From Liolophura sinensis (taxonomy: Eukaryota; Mollusca; Polyplacophora; Chitonida; Chitonidae): DNA of 64,000 bases. The DNA lies in contig NC_088301.1 in the NCBI RefSeq assembly GCF_032854445.1, positions 28,134,402 to 28,198,401 on the forward strand, written 5' to 3'. The notes below the pieces were generated by a model that was given only the letters and a program-made list of their open reading frames with translations, did not search any database and was not told the origin of the DNA. Of this stretch, positions 29,051-42,411 are shown piece after piece. Position numbers and translations under genes: made by a program. Positions within the stretch are counted from its first letter, which is position 1; every line of letters begins with the position of its first letter.

Positions 29051-32000
29051 TTAGTCGTGTACAAGGTACGTAGGATTTGGTGTACGATTTGGTGTACGAT
29101 ATGTCATACTCATTGGCTTTAAGGTTGTTAACTTCCCTCGTCCAGCAAACGCACTCACCGTATCACAGCCTTCAGATGTGAATGCATGCATACCGATCAA
29201 GGCATCACATGTACTACCTCCAAGTGCATGGCCCATCTTCTTGATGCCCGGTTCTTTGTTCCACACTTCTGATATATACGAGGCGAGATGTCCTTACTAA
29301 GCCCACGGCACAAAATCAATCAATGCCAACAACTCCTGTGACGAGTAAAGTTCGGTAGCTTAGTCCCGTTGATCTTTCGTGATTTTGTGGCACGTGCTCA
29401 CAGGTGACACAGAATACCATGCCCTAGAGCTTCTCTGTACTGTAGCATTTTTATGAAGAACATGAGACAAGCCCATATCTGCAAGCTGTGAGAAGGTCAT
29501 GTCATTCCCTTTTAGTGTTTGGACAAGACTCATCCCGTCAATTAAAGTTGCAGATGGCTTACGAATTATTTCTGCAGGAGAAACATTCTTCACTAATTTC
29601 CTGGCAAGGGTGGCTTTGTTAGCCTTGCGGAGAGACCCATCACTACTAGCTATTGCCCAAGGCAATGCTCCCCGAAGATGAGCTATTACATCACTCATTT
29701 TACGTATTCTGCTTTCCGCAATAAGGATTATTTGCCAAAACATTTTCATGTCTGCCTTAAGAACCTCATCTTTTCCATGTCCTTGGTTATGTGATCTTTT
29801 TTGATGACTGAGAGGGTTGTTTGTTTATTCTTTGTAATCTTGTCAAAGAACTACATGGCCGAAGTATTAGCTACCGATCGATCTCGCTTGAAAACCTGGT
29901 ATACCTCCTCACCTGTCAAGACCTGTGTAAGGTTCTCCAGGACTTTTTGTGGTGCCGCTGTATAAGAAGACAGACTGAGAAGCTCTTCATATATCGATTG
30001 AAAGAGTTCAACCAATTGGATTCCATTGACTGAATAACGGACTGGACATCAATTTGAACTTTCCTGATCCTAGGTAACCGAAGGTCAGGATGAGAAAAGT
30101 CTGCTCCACATTTCACCTACCATACCTCTTAATTGTCCCAAGTGCCTACTGCCGTACTTTGATGTGAGATAGAATCTGGCTACAGCTCCACGTTTAAGAC
30201 TGAATCCTTTGGTACCTCCAGGTGTCTGTGTGTCCTTGTTGATGGTTTTTTCAATCGTCAGATCCACCCAGGTTGATTATGGCTACGAATCTGGACAGCA
30301 AAGCCACCCTGCACGAAGTGAGAATGTACTTGAGAGTGTTCTTTAGGTACTCGAGACATTTCAGCGGAATAGAAAGTTAAGAAGCGTGCATAGTTCAATT
30401 TGTCATAAACAAAACACCATGGGATCATCTTTCTGATGGCAGCAAGGCGAAGAATCCAGTTGCCCTGTCTAGTGGCTCGAATCTGATCCAGCATGATGTC
30501 TAGGTAAGACATCCAGAAATCTGAGAGGCTGTGCTCATCTCTGACGGAGCCTATGTAAGCCTGAAATAGTTTCAGGATGCGTGCACAGGATTCATTGTCT
30601 AGCAGGTTTTGGAATGATGCCTGTGAAAGACTACTATGGAAGCAAAGGATGTTGGTCATTGCTTCTTCCATCTGGTAAACATCTTGTTCATGATTATCTC
30701 TTAACCATAGTAGGAAGCCTGTTCTGCAATGACACATGATTCATCACATAAATCTCTTAGCCCGGCATCTGGTGATCTCTTGTTTATGATAGAGAGGATA
30801 TAGCAGATTGTGAGGCAGGTACCCATCCTGAGAATAATGTCCTTGAGTTTATCTTGTTTCCACAGTATCTCAGCTGCTTTGCCATAGAGAGCCTGGTCAC
30901 ACACCCAGACAATGTTTTCGAGCTTCAAGGATTTCATGATGACAAGTGTTGGTTCTAGGACTTCATTAACAGTTGACATTTCGGTTGCAGGAGAACTTAT
31001 AGTGGACAAGTAGTTTATCGTGTCTTGAGTGACTGTGATGTCACCGTGGATTTATTGTTAAATCCAGTCCAACTACTGATCGTCTGGTTGTCAGAGTCTG
31101 ACGTTCTAGTTATTTGCATCTGGAACTTCACTGGTAGTGCCAACATGTAAAGGTACTATTTCTGGTGGCCCGACTCGTTTTCCAACAATGTAACTTGTAC
31201 ACATTGCACAGCTAGGGTTAATGTGTCTTGTCTTGGATGTATCAACTTTATGCAGTATATTCTGTCTCATTGGGCCTATAACTTCAGACTGGATAGCTAT
31301 ATCATTAACCCTGCGAGAGGTACCTCTTTCACTTGTTAAATTCGGTCAGTATTATCCCTGGCAAACGTTGTGAACACTCCTGGATTCATTTTTCTCATTC
31401 TTAGAGAGTTCGAGTTTCTGAACACAAGGTGCAGGGTCAATCTCATCCGTTTGTGAGTAAGAAACACAATGACCATCACAATTCAGAGTTCGTATTAGTT
31501 CGGTGTTTCCTGTCAAATACTTTGCAGCGAATGGGAAAAGTATGTGCTTGGGTGGCATTGTCTTTCCCCGGTTGCCCGTATATAAAGGATCACTGCCAAA
31601 AGAAAGGGCAAGGCCTTTCACTCTGTTACTGGGGCTTTCGCATTCGCATTCTCCTGTCAGAAGAGAATACATGAAATTAATGATAAATTGAGGGATGGCA
31701 CTGTTGTTATAATCTTGTCCCTGAATTTGATACCTCAGTAACATAGCTCTTTTGATTACGACATCTTGGTATGTTGCAACACTTCCTTCCTGTAAATCTT
31801 TCTGTACACTATGAGCTTGTTTAGCAAGATCATCTGCTGACAGTCTGTCTGGATAGAGGGAGAAGTTTTCCCTTCTCATCCGAAACATAGTGGAGTGTTT
31901 CACCCTATTCAATCTCGAACTTACGACGAACATGCTTTTTTTGTGGACAGTTTGACGTCTGCAACGCTAAAAGCATTTATAGACCTCTCAAGCCTGGATT

Positions 32001-32614
32001 TAAAATCTGTCATAGGTGTAGCGCTTTCGGATTTGGAAGGAGTTTATTTCTTATACAGAGAAAGAGTTCTTCATAGGCATGTCTTTCGGTGTATTCATAC
32101 TCTCCTTCAACCTGGTCCTGTTCCTCACCTAAACTAGATCTGCTGGAAGACTCTCTTTCTTGTGTACAACTTGTAGCATTACCTGTGGTAATGTCCCTCG
32201 GCAGAAACCAGGTCTCTGCTGAGTAAGTCAAGAGTTCTATTGTCAAGTTTTTAGGTGGCTGCTCTTCGTCTGCTGACATCTGCATGCAACTGCACGCGAC
32301 TGCACACACTGGACGAGAAGATTTTTTTTTGCCCTTTCTGGTATTTGCTACACTTGCTACAGAAAACACGTGCTTTATCGTATACTCCGAAAGTATAAAG
32401 TGCCTCTCTAGTAGACTTTCTGCAAGTCATATTGCCAGGGTCGTCCACTGCGTCCTTGGAAAGCATAGAGCCAAGAGCCTTTTTCATGGTGAAAATGTAA
32501 CGGTATTTCTGATGATATTGTACGTCTGGAATGTGTCCATCTTTCAGACCTTTGGCTATGTCTAGAAGAGGGATGTTTTGTCTGATTTCTGCCGGCCGTC
32601 ATAATATGTGCCAC
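29051..32614 (-). pseudogene. Decayed copy of a PIN/FEN1-like multi-copy gene
   Basis: Colinear minus-strand pieces in several frames make up one large protein. In order they are: MKKALGSMLSKDA and a Cys-rich FCSKCSKYQKGQKK (32251-32487); YTERHAYEELFLCIRNKLLP (32010-32369); LYPDRLSADDLAKQAHSVQK (31352-31933); IVWVCDQALYGKAAEILWKQ (30701-31009); FWMSYLDIMLDQIRA and MIPWCFVYDKLNYARFLTFY (30258-30737); NKDTQTPGGTKGFSLKRGAV (30085-30267); LPWAIASSDGSLRKANKA and IDGMSLVQ (29360-29749); and DALIGMHAFTSEGCDTVSAF (29051-29266). I recall this as an uncharacterised family abundant in corals, molluscs and fish. IDGM and GCDxxSxFxGxGK resemble the nuclease PIN and H2TH parts of FEN1. This copy has multiple stops. 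A mobile-element origin is an inference from its copy number. Confidence 0.75.
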
Positions 32615-32619
32615 GAATC

Positions 32620-34232
32620 AAGATTTTCGGCGATACCAACGAGCCTGAAGTATCATCTGAACAATGATTGACGCAGTTTATGCGGGATCGCTTTGCTGGC
32701 ATAGTATTGTTTTCATCAACACTATCCATCACTAGAGTTTATATTAATTTCAAAATAGGTAACTACAATGTGCAAAAAGTCTTTATTATTTAAAAACCTG
32801 GCTGTGGGTGATGTGATAGTAAGTAATCATGTCTCATCAAAGGTTTGTACAGTCGGTATAGTTCTAAAATATCTTGATCATAGGTAAGAAAATAAAATGA
32901 ACATTTATTTTAATATATTTTTTAATATACATGTACCTTTTCACACCTTACATGTGGAAGTAAATTATTCAATTATGTGGCTAGGCATCTAGACAAACTG
33001 CATCGAATTAGCTGAAAAGCTGTTAAATCTTTCCTGTAAATGTACCAGTCAGTTGTATTATCTTCGATAACTCACCTCAAATGTAGATACAATGTAGATG
33101 GCCAAGTTTGCCAAGCTTGAATAACCATACAGAGTAGCCTTGCTAGCCTTCATCGCATTGTCACCAATATATAAGTTATATTGGTGTTTCTCCTGTTTTC
33201 ACTGATTTACGCAACATCTGATAGACTAATTATTCAGTTTTCTCAAAATATATGATAAAGCTACCATTGCAGAAAGGCTATCATACCTTAATTTATTTCT
33301 ACTGAGCCTATAAACATGTTAGTACCAATTAGGTTTGGCCATTCCAGGTGGTAACAATATGTGGTCTGACCAACCGAGGAAATACGGCCTCATGTCAGTT
33401 TACGCTGGTGTTTTACTCCAACTGTTCATGTAAATGCTTAAATATTAGCAATATACGCGTCCCATGTAACCATGGCTTAAGCAAAAGAACGGCGTCTAAT
33501 TCTGGCCCACATGTTCTAGTGTAGATTTATGTGCAGCCTCACTGCAACGCCACTGAGAGATCACCTAACAGCCAATCACATCATACAGACGACCTACCGA
33601 CCCGAAATTGACCTATGCCTGACATCAGTTAAAAGAAGGTACCAAACATGTCCTGTTAAAAATCTTGGGTGTATACGAATCACACATGAGATTTAGTCCA
33701 GTTCTTTCGCGTACTATGGGCACAGCCTTAGAACTTTTGATTTGATTGTATGTGGTGTGAATCTGGAACCTTTACAATTTTACAAAGCACTATGTAATTA
33801 AAGCGACATCATGTGTAAACCACCAGTAAGTAGTTAGAAATATTGACACTGTACACTGGCTCCAAACCAGTGTTATGCTCGTGTACATGCCGGCCAGACC
33901 TAATATTTCTGTCGGTGGGACAGTCGGTTCATGGACCGGTTGATCAAGTATCTTGACATGTTTTATCACGGGCCATTCACTTAACCAGGGGCTGGAGTGC
34001 AAGACCACCTCGTTTTATGGAATGTCACAGCCATTGCAAATTTGACCTTTCTTATTTACAGCTAAGGAACAAAATTCTGGTATACAATGTATAAATGAGT
34101 TTCTTTTTAAACAGCATTTGATAAAAAATGTAGACAGTTTGCCCTTTCTTGTAACAGATGTGAAGACTTTTTTTTTAATTGAAAAATTTGGAGCTGTTAT
34201 TATTGTGATTATTACCTTCGTTCTCTAACAAA

Positions 34233-34314
<82 letters not shown>

Positions 34315-35530
34315 TCCATGTCCTCAGTGTCTCTTTAAAACTGTATTAATCATTCAGATTATGCCTTAAAGTGTGATTGATACAAATAAAATGTGTTCTT
34401 AACACATTGTTTCTGGACTTTAAAATTAAAATTGGCGTCGCAATGCACGCATGACTGAAGAAATAGACTGTGTCTATCACCCGTAAGCAGTCCATTCTAA
34501 CAACATGCCATTTCCTTACGAGGGCCATACTCGGTTTGGTTAGACAATGGCTAAAGCAACACTTAAATCGGACACTTCGCTACAACAGATCGACCCAATC
34601 AGCTCGCGTGTAACTTGTTCACGCTCTTAAAAGTAAACATAATCGTCACTGATATGCTGGTGTGAGAGGTGATCAATCCAGGCTAGGCCAACAGGCTAAG
34701 CTGAAATTTAGGTATGGCACATTTTTTAAAGCGCGACCAAGACTGTGGCAGTTAACCCAGGAAATCCTATCTCCGCTATCAGCAAATCAACGTTGGCTCT
34801 CTACCCTTTTAAGTGTATCCTGGTGTAGCAAATGTCAGAAAATGTGAATATCTGTATCTGACCTTATTTTTGTCCGCATTTTACACATCACAACAACAAA
34901 GCCAACTCATTTGGAGGAGAAAAAAAGAATGACATGGTAAAGAAAATTTCGGAAGAGAAAAAAACAGAAAATGTAACTTTTTTAACACCCGACTTTTAAT
35001 GTCGGAACCCCGACTTCCCTGACCAATCACAGGTTGCTTACCATCAAAAAGCGTGCAATATATGGCAGCCACAGACCAGCGTCTCTCACTAATAACTGAT
35101 ATTTGGAGAAGGTTCTTACTGTAAGAGAAATAACCTTAATTTTGAATGAAGAACATGGATTAGAATGGGCATGATCGCCAACACAAGTTTCGATATGTCC
35201 AAAAACAATTCAGGCATATCAAAAAGCGATCTCCGCTGCTACGCTGTTGTGTCTTAGCTTTACGAGCACAACAAAACCTACATTTATATAGAAACAGTGA
35301 CGTGCTATATATAAAAAGAGTATATACAACACTTAGACCGACATGTTTCACGCACACCACGCACATTTCTCATGAGACAAGCAAAACAGTAAAAAGAAAA
35401 AAATTCGTCATGCAGATCGACCCCCTATATATATGTATTTGACTTCTTTCAACAGTCGTGGTAATTACACGGCCCCAACTTTCAAACTTTTTTTATCGTT
35501 CAAAAGTTTTTAACCCGGTTATTTTTTTTA
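32620..35530. other. Unassigned intergenic sequence
   Basis: No exon, RNA gene or dispersed repeat was recognised apart from the AT array at 34234-34307. Confidence 0.55.
34234..34307. repeat. (AT)n microsatellite
   Basis: About 37 uninterrupted TA/AT dinucleotides. It can extrude as a cruciform and is expected to be length-variable. Confidence 0.98.
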
Positions 35531-35535
35531 AGTGG

Positions 35536-35658
35536 TTAACGCGCCAGCGCGGTACAATGACCTAGGAACCTCTCACCAATGCGGTCGCTATGAGTTCCAG
35601 CTCATTCTGGCTATCTCTCCGGCCGTACGTTGGAAGGTCTGCATCAACCTGTTCTCAA
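35536..35658 (+). mobile_element. SINE-1 5' fragment
   Basis: Head-only piece from GGTTAACGCGCCAGCGCGG through CTCTCCGGCCGTACG to AAGGTCTGCATCAACCTG. It stops where other copies begin, with no tail. Confidence 0.88.
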
Positions 35659-36165
35659 TAAAGAAACGCCTAATCTTTTAAAATCGACATTCCCTACAAG
35701 CGAAACTGCTGACAACAGACTTTGAACTAAAACTTGTCAGCTGGAATGTATAAAAATCCTCGAAAAAACATACTAGAATCCTCTAGGCTTGATCGACATG
35801 TTTACAACAATTCGTAGTTGATTCCCAAAATGGTCTATGTATTTAATATACAAAGAAGGCTCACATTTACAGTGAGTGTCCAGAAAAGCTCTCTACTCTA
35901 CACAGGGTAGACTTTTACCTGTAAACAGCCCCAGGTCTGGGTCAAATGCTGACTCGGTTAGCAGCCGGCCCAATACTCACAGTGCATAACGATGAAATAG
36001 ACACAATATATTACAGACGGAGTCAGAACACTCCTGTAAAAAGGTTTAAGAAGCACCGATCGTGCATGGTTGTTGACTGAGGTGGTCAATGGGACTGATC
36101 CATGTCGTTTCTAGTGTCTTCTACAGACTGCATTATTTACGTATGAATTGATTCATGATTTTTCT

Positions 36166-36325
36166 CCGGCCGTACGTGAGAAGGTCTTCCAGCAACCTGC
36201 GGATGATCGTGGGCTTTCCCCAGGCTTTGCCCGGTTTCCACCCACCATAATGCTGGCCGCCGTCGTATAAGTGAAATATTCTTGAGTACGGCGTAAAACA
36301 CCAATCAAATAAATAAATAAATAAA
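36166..36325 (+). mobile_element. SINE-1, 5'-truncated form
   Basis: It starts at CTCCGGCCGTACGTG and runs to the AAATAAAT tail, high identity to other copies. Confidence 0.92.
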
Positions 36326-36329
36326 TTTA

Positions 36330-37880
36330 TGATATTCAAGCTAAACTAAAACATTATTCTTATGATATGGATTAACACGTGATTCTGCATGCTCAATACC
36401 AAAATATCTTTTGACGCTTGAATATAGTTTATACTTATACGGTCATTGCATAACTGTAAATGCTTGATCGGCCAGTGCTGACTCATGATTAAGTCACAAT
36501 GAAGCTAGTGTGTCCATGTAATGTAATTTGAAACGAATAATTCTGCGGTAGCTTGCTGCTGTTGGGAATGTTTTCGCTTAATTTGGGAGAGTTACAATAG
36601 AGACCTGTCCCATCGACCAATCGAGATAATGGGTTTTGGCGTATAGCATGATGGTTTCATATTTCCCTATCTAAACAAAACATACCAATGGATCGAAATT
36701 ATACAAATATTGCAATATTATTACAACGAGTCAACATTCGGTCGTAAATACTCCAGATGTGGATTTTTAGTGCTACGTATCGATCTGTATTCACTTAGCG
36801 ATTTCCAATCTTTGACAGACTAATTGCGATACTGTTTACCAAAGATTCGGGGCGTGACTGTGTCACTCAGTAGTCACTTTAAGGGCGGGCACTCGGCATT
36901 GGGACTTAACACAGAAAACGCAAACAGAACGCCAGCTGGACAGCGTGACCATTTCAATGAAACCTTCGTGCCATCGTTCCGCTGTTAAATGGTAATTGGG
37001 GTCCAGAATTTCCATTAGCTGGCAACAATTAAAGGGGACTTGCTTACGTCACAAAATCATGAAAGAGGGTCACCTGCAATCACGCGTGCGCGTATTGATT
37101 TGACCTAAATATAAACAACGGTACCTTTGACAATCCCATTTTTGTGGCCTCAAAGGATAAACGGTTGAGAAATGATGCAGATAAATAAAGGGGAATTTCT
37201 GGTATTATTGCACTCAAAGATGATACTTCGTTGTCCAGATTCCAACTCGACGTGAAGAAAGGTAGTAAACTGTGAGTCTGTAGTTAATTTACCACTTCAG
37301 CTTCATGTTTTTATTATTTATTTGGGCAATGACCATGTTTTATGGGTAGTAAAAATCACCACACCTCCCCAGGAACCTGGCTGGAAAACCTGCTAACGTA
37401 AAGCACCAGCCAAGCTAGCTCTTATAATGAAGCCAACAAAAAATTAGCATCTGCACGTGAACCCATATTGAATTTCGTACAATAGATGACTTATTTCTTC
37501 CCCGGTCTAATTCTCCTCCTAAGAACTCTATGTGAATTGTAAAGATACTTGAAGACATCGTGGTAAAAATCCGGAAATAGATACCGTGCATGCACGCAGT
37601 CTCCTAGAATTGCCTATGTATTCAAGCTATGGAAGTTATTCAGTTGATCACAAACAGCAATTTCTAGTATGAGAATAAAATGTGTAATATCTGATGCTTC
37701 AAACCCAGTACCTTGTCCTCCAAAAAATTGAAAGGTCCATCTTTGCCTTATACATATCATGTTTATGAAAAAGTATAAAATATATTGCAAATGTTCATAT
37801 AAACACAGCGGTGATATTAAAACTGCGCCATGTTTATACAGCCTCTGTAAGTACATCCAGACCACTGTTATCACAGTTTA
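36330..37880. other. Unassigned intergenic sequence
   Basis: Nothing recognised. Open frames are short and lack motifs. Confidence 0.5.
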
Positions 37881-37885
37881 GCTGC

Positions 37886-38134
37886 TCAGCGTGATTCTTT
37901 GTCCTTGCCATGATAAGAACAGAGGAGGCAGGATTTCTCCAGCCACATGCGGTCGTCTTTGTGTCGTTTTCTTTTACCGTACAGCATAGAGAGAAAAACC
38001 AGAGCAGCCACGACCGTGTTATAACTTGCAAATGGCCACACGTAACCTTGCCAGTTTACCTCTGTTAGGGTTTTTATTCTAACCGCCCATGAAAATGCGT
38101 AGATAGTAGCAAAACACACGCCCCCTAGCACCAT
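37886..38134 (-). CDS. Two-helix membrane-protein fragment (unrecognised)
   Basis: The 82-residue open frame has two hydrophobic stretches (VLGGVCFATIYAFSWAVRI and YVWPFASYNTVVAALVFLSM) separated by a short polar loop with TLTEVNW, then a basic tail GKRKRHKDD. It looks like the last part of a multi-pass membrane protein rather than a random frame. An in-frame TAA lies two codons upstream of the Met, so it is either a terminal exon entered by splicing near the ATG or a pseudogene fragment. Degenerate relatives occur at 16030, 39095 and 48118, always on the minus strand. I do not recognise the family. Confidence 0.45.
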   Translation of the reverse strand: MVLGGVCFATIYAFSWAVRIKTLTEVNWQGYVWPFASYNTVVAALVFLSMLYGKRKRHKDDRMWLEKSCLLCSYHGKDKESR

Positions 38135-38225
38135 GGCTTATGCAGAACTAGGTAACAAAAAATGCAGTGATGCTAATTGCAATGTATTAGACGCCACTGG
38201 TATAGAATTGCTCAAAAATTACCCT
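37965..38225 (-). repeat. Membrane-fragment repeat, copy B
   Basis: This copy retains the open frame above. Similarity to copy C (39095-39410) continues beyond the frame on the right (CAGTGATGCTAATTGCAATG). Confidence 0.65.
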
Positions 38226-39094
38226 GTACTACAACACATGCCATAGCTCTAACATTAGCACAACAACAACAAACTGGTATAAAGCTGGTTATTTATATAT
38301 ACAGAAGACTTTGTTTTTAGACACACGTTTCAAACATAATTTATGACATGTTAAAAGGAGATTGTCCAGAAGTTGAACCCGGAAGTCATTTTGTATCCAG
38401 CGACTCTCTTGCCTTCTGGAATATATCAAGGCGGCGTCTAAGGAAACGCGATAACAGTAAAAAAAAAAGGAACATCTGAAGCACTAAAAAAGACGTGTGG
38501 CTGACATATGATGGGGTAATTGGGATAAACTTGACTCGACACAAAGGAATGGAGAATTGGACATCATGGTTGATGATAGCTGAAGTGTAACAGCTTCCGC
38601 GGTATGAACTCGTGCAAAACACAAGAGGTTAATTGAAACCGTATGCCACCGAGCTGCACTAAGGGCACTTGGCGTCACATCCAATAAGCAATCCTTCAAT
38701 TCTGTGATAAAAACTAATCCTGATAACACTTTGACAAGAAAAACACTTGTTCTAGAAATTTTCAACTCCCTGTCATTTGTTCATTGGTATCATTTTAAAC
38801 AGTCAAATATAGCCATCAGAAAAAATATCAGTACAACAATAGACGAGCAACAACTAGTCCGCCTGGGTATAGCTTGGAAATGTTTCTAATTGCGTTTAAT
38901 ACTCGAGAGAGAAGTTTCCTCTAAAGGTCATGTATATCTTGGTCTCGATATTGAATGCATTGGCATTAAAGAGTCAAAATCTAACTCGTGAGACTTACAG
39001 TACTCTTGAATCTTGAGAAGTGGCGATAAAAGGCTTCCTCCTTGCTATATTGCTAGAATAGAGGTAGTAAACTGTGCTACATTGGTTGCTAACA

Positions 39095-39410
39095 TTGCTA
39101 ACAAGACGACAGCATGGAGAGTAAATCTTGAGCAGCGACGACATCGTGATAGCTGGCAAATGGTCAAACGTAACCGGTGAAGTACTCCTGTCATTTGCCT
39201 CAGTTATGACTTTACTCTGAATGTTCGTGTAAATGCATCAAGAGCAACAATTTACATGTCCGCTAGCTCCATGGCATATGGAGAATTTGGTAAAAAAAAA
39301 ACAAAAAAAACAAACAAAACAAAACAAAACAAAAAACGCTGTGATGTTAATTGCAATCTAATAGACCTCGCTGGTCTGGCACATCACTGAAAATGCTGTG
39401 TTGTCATCAC
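39095..39410 (-). repeat. Membrane-fragment repeat, copy C
   Basis: Shared blocks with copy B include GGCAAATGGTCAAACGTAAC, GCTAGCTCCATGGC and GTGATGTTAATTGCAATC. The frame is broken. An A-rich (ACAAAAC)n stretch is inserted at 39293-39335. Confidence 0.65.
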
Positions 39411-39773
39411 ATCTAACAGGCAGAATCTACCAGGATTAAGATCTATAAGCACCACTTCACTTCACATCATCCAAAAGAACATAATGTCATGCGATTGCTT
39501 AAAACAAAACCAAAAAAAAAAAAAAAAAACACACACACACAAAGAGAAGAAGCAACTTAGCAATGTTAACCCAGTATCCTGTAAACTAAGGAAAGGTGAT
39601 CAACGGTGGTGAGATCAAACAGGCATAGTTCCTCCAGGCGTCTGATCTTTTACATTTGTTATCTGTTTCCCGTCGTGGTAAGATTATAATATCAAAAAGC
39701 AGAGTTTAGCTAGAAGAGTAGTCGGTGTGACAATCCACATCCGGTCACATATCAGCAGTTAGATATATGGCCT

Positions 39774-39905
39774 CAGATCTCCATTAATATTCCATAAGCA
39801 ACAATGTTAACGTTTAGCGCTGTAGCTCAGTCCCAAACATTCCGTGGCCAATAAGCTTTGGTGCCAAAAAACTCTTGACATAGGTTGACTGTCAAAATCT
39901 GGACC
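39774..39905. repeat. Diverged repeat pair, copy 1 (partner 42412-42545)
   Basis: Shares CTCCATTAATATTCCATAAGC-like and TCTTGACATAGGTTGACTGT blocks with the partner, with a diverged middle. Family unknown. Confidence 0.65.
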
Positions 39906-39909
39906 TTTC

Positions 39910-42400
39910 TGTGCCGACAGCTGTTAAAGGCGCCTAGCAACGCCAAGGGAACGTTACTCGCAGCCTCATCACCACCTATCTCCATGTGCCCTCCCGCCCA
40001 GATTCCTATCACACCAGCCAACTTTTGTCAAAATCAGTAAGTTTTGCACTACATAATTCCTAACACCTCTCAACATCACACACAAAGTTAGGGCTTGATA
40101 CATGCAAAAACTTTTGAGTAGGAGGAATTTAACTTTGGGTATCTCTATCTTGGAAATGTGACTGTTTGTCTGCTTCCGATAACTCTTAAGCGTGAACTTC
40201 AAAGCTTTGTAGCGCACATACCGTTCAAAATATCTCAGCCAGGTCAAAAATGTTTTGGAAAACCGGGATGTTTATCTGCATTGAAAATGAAAAATTCCAA
40301 TGATAAAGTATTTTCTAGTAAACATTCAGAAAATTATGGATTTTAAAGAAGATTTTCTTGTTGATCGCAGTGTTAAGAAAAAGTTAAAGTCCCAAAATGT
40401 ATATATCAACAAATAGGTAATTTATTTGACAATTAATTTCCAAAATATAGGACATGTTTTTTTAGCAACTTTGTGAAAAATTTGACTTAGAGTGATGCAG
40501 GCGGGTATCCAAGCAGATTTTTCAAAATTCCAGAAATGTCCACTTTGATCAACACCAAAGTCAACATATGTATCCAAATTAATATAGCAATACTCAAACG
40601 CGCTGTTTCCGTGGATAGGGCTTAAGAAAAGACTAGTATTCCTTTTACATACTGATTCACATGATAAAACTCTTTAAAAGAAAACCCCACCCACGCCATT
40701 CCCGCCTCCCCGATGCATACCATGGCAGCCATTGGTTGGCTGGTTTACCTCAACTCACTGTGCAAAAGAATCCGTTGTTGTCCCAGACCACATTAGTACT
40801 TTCCACACGACAAACATCAAAGTGTGACATTGGCATCTGCAAGAGATAAATAGAGAGGAGGCATATGAATTTGCCACTTATATAAACAAAGCCAGTCAGT
40901 GCATGCACACTGGTCAGTTTGCAGGGTAACCTATCTGTCACCTTATGAAGTGAGACAAGAAGAAAGAAAGTTTAGTACTTTTTAAAATCCAACAATACAG
41001 AAATGCTCACATAATCAGTCAGAAAGTATAGCCGCAGTCAGGTTTCACTCTGGGTGTTCCTGGGCGGGCATGGAGAATGAACATCAAACCCGCCGTACAT
41101 ATGATATTAGAAAAGTGTAAAGTCTCAGGGGAGGGGGGGGGGGCTGAGGGATTAAGTGGGGAGGGGGCTGATGGGTTGGGATTCTAGGTTTGCCAAGGGA
41201 GTGGAGGACTGCATCAGATTGGTCAAGCCTTTGGGGAGGTTGAACAGCCGGCAGACCCCACTCATGTAGGTAGATCCCATTGCAATATAAGCAATAAACC
41301 TGGCAAAGTTCATTGAGGTCAAGTTTGAGAAACAAGCTCGGAAGAGGGAAACCCGGGGCGAAAGCTCAAAAGGAGTGAAACTAGGGTGTCAAAGCCACGT
41401 GTAGCTGTATATTATCTCAACTTGTGTGTGAGGACATTGGAAAAATTATAAAAAATTACAGCTGCTCAGGGAGGTGAATGCAACACTGGGTGAGAAAATA
41501 AAGCAAAAACTGCTTCAGGTGTCGCAGGAAAAGTGTACTATTTTTGGCTGGAGAAACACACAGCTTATCGGGGAGATTCTCCTTGTCACATGGGCAATGT
41601 ATCCACAGATCTCACTTACATGTTTGCTAGATATTTGAAATCGATATTTTGTTCCCATTGCCGTCAGTTTTGTTACATAATATATCAGGGCACATGTAAC
41701 TTATCAGAGAAATGAATGCAAACATGCCATGACAACTACATGCCTAAAGTGGTTTATTTTTAAGTTTAAAGAGGAAAATGAACCTTGTCAGCTTCAAGTC
41801 TATGCCAAGACAGCAGCCTGTGTTGCAGCAGAGATGCCTGTTTCATGACGTTTTGTGGTCGCGGGTTGATTTAATGCACATTTACCCAGTGTGTTGTCGC
41901 GCACATTGGAGCAGCCTGACTTGATTTGTGAATTAAATACATGTTGTCCGTCTCTACTACTCTAGCCAAGTAAATTATTCTGCTGATGTGTGTTTTGTCC
42001 ACCTGTAAGAGGCTGAGCCCTTATATGTGATGCAAGGCTTTATTGATCACGCTTAATCACACACAGCATCTACAAGCCACAGGCTCCAATTTCACTCGCA
42101 GAACTCAGATTTTGCATTATTTTTGCAATGTCAGCCCCGATAGAGCCTTTTGAAAGACCAGGAGTAATGTAACGTTGCCTGTGTTTGTGGCAGCCTGCTC
42201 TTACACTCGTACTACCTTCAGCCACAGAGAGTTTTAGCCGATGTTCAGACAAAACGGATATGTGGGGGAAAACATAGCACTTTAAAGGTTTAAAACTGCT
42301 CAGTCAAGTTCCATGTCAATACAAACCACATCGCAGACGTACCCACCAAACATAATCAGGATGCTGCAAAATCTGAGAACACAGTGACGTATTACGTATT
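39910..42400. other. Unassigned intergenic sequence
   Basis: No gene recognised. One strong G-rich run lies at 41128-41180. Confidence 0.5.
41128..41180 (+). other. G-quadruplex-prone run
   Basis: At least five G-runs of three or more (GGGG, an 11-G run, GGG, GGGG, GGGGG, then GGG and GGG) separated by 1-7 bases. This fits an intramolecular G-quadruplex. No gene is adjacent. Confidence 0.7.
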
Positions 42401-42411
42401 TTGGCAGTACA

